A DNA stretch of 64,000 nt from the NCBI RefSeq assembly GCF_017573545.1, contig NZ_JAGEOK010000004.1, forward strand, positions 186,001-250,000, read 5' to 3'. The position numbers and the translations under genes were made by a program. Under the pieces are notes generated by a model. That model worked only from the letters and a program-made list of their open reading frames with translations, was not told the DNA's origin and ran no database searches. The stretch is from Actinomadura nitritigenes (GTDB taxonomy: Bacteria > Actinomycetota > Actinomycetes > Streptosporangiales > Streptosporangiaceae). Positions 61,233 through 64,000 of this stretch are shown here, piece after piece (position 1 is the stretch's first letter; each line of letters starts with the position of its first letter).

Positions 61233-62048
61233 ATGTTCTTCGAGACCCACGACGGGACCCGCCTCTCCTACGAGGAGTACGGGCAGGGCCGCCCGGTCGT
61301 CTTCGTCAACAGCGCCATGCTGAACACCGGCATGTGGGAGTACCAGATCCCGTTCTTCGTCGAGAACGGCTACCGGTGCCTGACCTTCGACCGGCGCGGG
61401 CACGGGCGGTCGGAGCGCCCGTCGGCCGGGTACGACATCGACTCTCTCGCCGACGACCTCGCCGCGTTCCTGGAGCACCTCGACCTGCGGGACGTGATCC
61501 TGGTCGGGCACTCGACCGGCGGCAGCGAGATCGCCCGCTACCTCGCCCGGCACGGCGAGGACCGCGTCCAGCGCGTCGCGTTCCTGTCCGCGATCCTGCC
61601 GTACCTCCGGCAGACCGACGACAACCCCGAGGGCATCCCGCAGATGCTGTTCGACGGCATGATCGCGATGATCCGCGCGGAGCGCCCGAAGTGGCTCGCC
61701 ACGCAGGCGCAGGCGTTCTTCGCCACCCACCTCGGCAACGAGGTCCACCCCGCCACCATCGAGTGGATGATCCGGATGTGCCTGGACGCCACGCCCTGGG
61801 CCGTCCTGGAGGTGCAGAAGACGGTCTACTACGCCGACAACCGCGAGGCGCTGCGCAACATCACCGTTCCGACCCTGGTCGTGCACGGCGACGCCGACTT
61901 CTCCGCCCCCGTGGAGGTGACCGGCCGCCGCACCGCCGCCCTGGTCCCCGGCGCCGTCTACAAGGAGTACCCCGCCGCTGGTCACGGGCTGTTCGTCACC
62001 CACAAGGACCAGCTGAACGACGACCTGCTCGCGTTCTTCAAGTCCTGA
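61233..62048 (+). CDS. Alpha/beta hydrolase (non-haem chloroperoxidase-like)
   Basis: 271 aa from ATG 61233 with AAGGAG five bases ahead. Oxyanion VVFVNSAMLNTGMW, nucleophile Ser in LVGHSTGGSEIARY, Asp in VVHGDADFSAP, His in AAGHGLFVTHKDQL: complete triad. The FDRRGHGRS motif is typical of chloroperoxidase/esterase members. Cytosolic; substrate unknown. Confidence 0.88.
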   Translation: MFFETHDGTRLSYEEYGQGRPVVFVNSAMLNTGMWEYQIPFFVENGYRCLTFDRRGHGRSERPSAGYDIDSLADDLAAFLEHLDLRDVILVGHSTGGSEIARYLARHGEDRVQRVAFLSAILPYLRQTDDNPEGIPQMLFDGMIAMIRAERPKWLATQAQAFFATHLGNEVHPATIEWMIRMCLDATPWAVLEVQKTVYYADNREALRNITVPTLVVHGDADFSAPVEVTGRRTAALVPGAVYKEYPAAGHGLFVTHKDQLNDDLLAFFKS

Positions 62049-62184
62049 TCCCGCCCGGCGGGCGGAGGCCGTCCCCTGAAGCCCCGGCCAGGCGAAGGCT
62101 CTGGTCGGGCGGAGGCCACCGCCGCCGAAGCCCGGGGGGACGAAGGATCCCGCCGGGCAGAGGACCGGTCAGGTGGGGAGCCGG

Positions 62185-63081
62185 TCAGGCGGGGCCGTGC
62201 TGGGGGAGGAGCGCCTCGGCGAGCCGGCGCCAGTGCGGCATGGCCGATTCGCCCGGCTCCGTGCGGAGGACCTGGACGCCGACGTGGTCCGCGCCGGCGT
62301 CGAGGTGCTCGTGCAGCCTCGCGGCGATCGTGTCGAGGTCGCCCCACACCACCAGGTCGTCGACGAGGCGGTCGCTGCCGCGGCCGCCGGCGATGTCGTC
62401 CTCGGTGTAGCCGAGCCGGAGGAACTTGGCGATGTTGTACTTCTCCGTCAGGTAGCCGTGCAGGTGCTCGCGGGCGATCTCGCGGGCCCGCGCCGGGTCG
62501 CTCTCGAACAGCACCGCCTGCTCGACGCCGAGGAACGGGCCGCCGCCGAGCACCTCCCGCGCCTGCGCCGTGTGCCCCACCGTCACGTGGTACGTGTGCG
62601 CGCCCGCGGACCGGTCGCGGGCCATCTCCAGCATCTTCGGGCCGTACGCGGCGAGGATGCGGCGGACCGGCGACCGCGGGGCGGGGTTCGCGTTGGTCGT
62701 CGCGTCCATCTCGTCCAGGTACTCGTCCATCGCCCGCAGCGGTGTCGTCCCCGGCTGCGGCCTCCCGCCGAAGCCGAGGCCGAGCACGTGGCGGTCCGGG
62801 TAGGCGTCGGCCAGCAGCACCGCGGCGCCGTGCGTCCACCGCGCGCCCCGCGACCAGATCCGCGCGATGCCGTTGACGACCGCGATCCGCTCGGTGGACG
62901 CCAGCAGGAACCCGGCGTGGGTCATGGCCTCGCGCCCGTCCCGTTCCGGGATCCAGATCGCCGGCCAGCCGAGCTCCTCCAGCTCCCGCACGGACTCGCG
63001 GATCGCGGCCGCGGGCCGGTCCTCGAAGTCGAACGTCCAGACCCCGAAGCGGCCGAGGTCCCTTCCGGCGATCGCGCCCAT
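62185..63081 (-). CDS. LLM-class flavin-dependent oxidoreductase
   Basis: 298 aa. Luciferase-like TIM barrel: GRFGVWTFDFEDRPAAAIRE, ELGWPAIWIPERDGREAMTH, IARIWSRGARWTHGAAVLLA, VLGLGFGG. Pattern is that of the F420-linked TIGR03620-like group of actinobacteria. Its promoter carries an operator shared with the ArsR-type gene just upstream, so it is probably repressed by that protein. Confidence 0.88.
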   Translation of the reverse strand: MGAIAGRDLGRFGVWTFDFEDRPAAAIRESVRELEELGWPAIWIPERDGREAMTHAGFLLASTERIAVVNGIARIWSRGARWTHGAAVLLADAYPDRHVLGLGFGGRPQPGTTPLRAMDEYLDEMDATTNANPAPRSPVRRILAAYGPKMLEMARDRSAGAHTYHVTVGHTAQAREVLGGGPFLGVEQAVLFESDPARAREIAREHLHGYLTEKYNIAKFLRLGYTEDDIAGGRGSDRLVDDLVVWGDLDTIAARLHEHLDAGADHVGVQVLRTEPGESAMPHWRRLAEALLPQHGPA

Positions 63082-63117
63082 GTGTCCTCCCGGACATCGT
63101 CCCTACCGATGATTCGA

Positions 63118-63145
63118 AGTATCGCAGAATTTCGATATGAGTCAA
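63118..63145 (-). promoter_or_regulatory. Promoter and ArsR-type operator of the LLM gene
   Basis: Read on the minus strand: -35 TTGACT (63145-63140), 16-bp spacer, -10 GATACT (63123-63118). The plus strand holds TATCG-N8-CGATA (63120-63137). The 18-mer at 63127-63144 recurs with two changes at 63552-63569. Confidence 0.5.
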
Positions 63146-63178
63146 CCGAGGGGGCACCGGAGGGCGGGCAGGGCGAGG

Positions 63179-63520
63179 TCAGAGCGAGCGGCCGAGGGCG
63201 TCGACGAACCAGGCGATCCGGTCCTCGTCCCGCCTGTAGTGCGTCCACTTCCCGACCCGGGTGGACCGGACGAGCCCGGCGCGCTCCAGCGCCGCCATGT
63301 ACGCCGACACCGTCGACTGCGCGAGCCCGATCTTGGCCTGGATGTGGCTGACGCAGACGCCGACCTCCACCGGGTCCGCGATCGCCTCCTCGACCGGGAA
63401 GTGCCGCTCGGGCTCCCGCAGCCACTGCAGCAGCTGGAGACGCACCGGGTTGGCCAGCGCCTTGAACACGTCCAGCAGCTCGGCCGCGACGTCCTCGGAG
63501 GGATCGGCGTGGGTCGTCAT
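63179..63520 (-). CDS. ArsR-family transcriptional regulator
   Basis: 113 aa from ATG 63520. Winged helix LLDVFKALANPVRLQLLQWL, HIQAKIGLAQSTVSAYMAAL, LVRSTRVGKWTHYRRDED. No metal-binding Cys pair; one Cys (GVCVSH) only, so it may sense an organic ligand or redox state. It lies between two copies of the same 18-bp motif, one ahead of its own gene and one ahead of the LLM gene. Confidence 0.88.
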   Translation of the reverse strand: MTTHADPSEDVAAELLDVFKALANPVRLQLLQWLREPERHFPVEEAIADPVEVGVCVSHIQAKIGLAQSTVSAYMAALERAGLVRSTRVGKWTHYRRDEDRIAWFVDALGRSL

Positions 63521-63551
63521 GGTGCCGCCGAGTCTACCCGGACGATCCACG

Positions 63552-63569
63552 GAATCCCGATATGAGTCA
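63552..63569. promoter_or_regulatory. Second copy of the ArsR-type operator motif
   Basis: GAATCCCGATATGAGTCA, 16 of 18 identical to 63127-63144; 32 bp ahead of the ArsR start and overlapping the last codon of the DUF4132 gene. Points to autoregulation. Confidence 0.5.
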
Positions 63570-64000
63570 GGTCGCGACGCGCGCCAGCTCCGCCAGCACC
63601 TCCGACGCGGACGCCGGGTCCAGGTCGCCGATCGGCCGCCGCCCCTCGCGGGCGCACCAGTCGCCGGTCTCCGGGCGGTCGTCCACCCAGATGACCTCCA
63701 GCTCCTGCGCACCGGAGAAGTCCATGCCGATGTCGATCCCGGGATTCAGGTGGACGTTGACGTACAGGCCGCCCGGCACCGCCCGGTACATGCTGTGCTG
63801 GATACCGGCGTCCATGGGGCTCCCGCGCCGCCAGCCGCGCCGTTCCAGCCCGAGCACGTCCGCCGGATCGACGGTGCGGCCCTCGAACCGCGCCAGCCGC
63901 CGGGCGGCGCGCTCGGCGCCGGTCAGCTCGTGCACCTCCCGGCCCAGCTGCGGGAACGGCTGCAGGATCGCGTAGTCGCCGAACAGCACCGACCACTCCT
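63567..64000 (-). CDS. DUF4132-family protein, C-terminal end (runs off right edge)
   Basis: The frame is open to the window end (about 144 residues visible). EWSVLFGDYAILQPFPQLGR, then LTGAERAARRLARFEGRTVD and LERRGWRRGSPMDAG match the C-terminal region of DUF4132 proteins, large predicted multi-domain proteins of unknown function, some of them linked to WGR domains and DNA repair or stress. The start lies beyond the window. Confidence 0.75.
   Translation of the reverse strand, partial: EWSVLFGDYAILQPFPQLGREVHELTGAERAARRLARFEGRTVDPADVLGLERRGWRRGSPMDAGIQHSMYRAVPGGLYVNVHLNPGIDIGMDFSGAQELEVIWVDDRPETGDWCAREGRRPIGDLDPASASEVLAELARVAT

Overview
The window is chromosomal DNA from a very GC-rich actinobacterium. 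Frequent GTG starts, an XRE/DUF5753 regulator, LAL-type LuxR, PadR, GlxA-like and SnoaL-like families, and a DUF2690 secreted protein all point to Actinomycetes, most likely a Streptosporangiales/Thermomonosporaceae relative. The genus is inference, since there is no rRNA in the window. Two compositionally different halves meet near 25.2 kb.

Left half (1 to about 25.2 kb) is a mobile defence island with visibly lower GC and less biased third codon positions. It contains: (a) the N-terminal part of a PglW-like NERD/protein kinase gene running off the left edge, divergent from a two-gene unit encoding an unrecognised 584-aa protein and a 913-aa phospholipase-D-fold protein; (b) a 114-bp remnant of an integrase gene; (c) a STAND-type NTPase with helical repeats fused to a C-terminal aminoglycoside-phosphotransferase-like kinase domain; (d) a frameshifted FkbM methyltransferase pseudogene; (e) a tightly coupled six-gene minus-strand operon, transcribed vWA (TerY-like), kinase with zinc ribbon, UPF1-like SF1 helicase, HEPN-motif protein, coiled-coil McrB-like AAA+ ATPase, McrC/DUF2357-like protein with zinc ribbons; (f) a complete tyrosine integrase and a tRNA-3'-end-like segment that probably marks an attachment site. 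Operon (e) has the hallmarks of the coiled-coil nuclease tandem (CoCoNuT) branch of McrBC systems joined to a TerY-P signalling module, but it lacks the PP2C phosphatase and its McrC-like subunit shows no PD-(D/E)XK catalytic residues. This leaves the HEPN protein as the only recognisable nuclease.

Right half (25.6 to 64 kb) is host chromosome. It carries a D-amino-acid oxidase; a lipoprotein; an orphan Pycsar-type membrane effector; a PadR-controlled divergent locus with an ABC exporter; an NAD(P)-binding protein; a two-component system followed by a probable redox cluster (degenerate M23-like protein, cytochrome-b-like membrane protein, NuoF-ferredoxin fusion) and a catalase; a LAL regulator; two GlxA/AraC-type regulators; an orphan XRE/DUF5753 regulator; a PLP lyase with divergent LysR gene; a saccharopine-dehydrogenase-like protein; a tiny His-rich lipoprotein; MerR, serine hydrolase, S9 peptidase and M15-like genes; TetR and SnoaL-like genes; aspartokinase and aspartate-semialdehyde dehydrogenase; an alpha/beta hydrolase; an LLM flavin oxidoreductase with ArsR regulator sharing an operator; and the C-terminus of a DUF4132 protein at the right edge.

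No rRNA, complete tRNA, CRISPR array or insertion sequence was seen.
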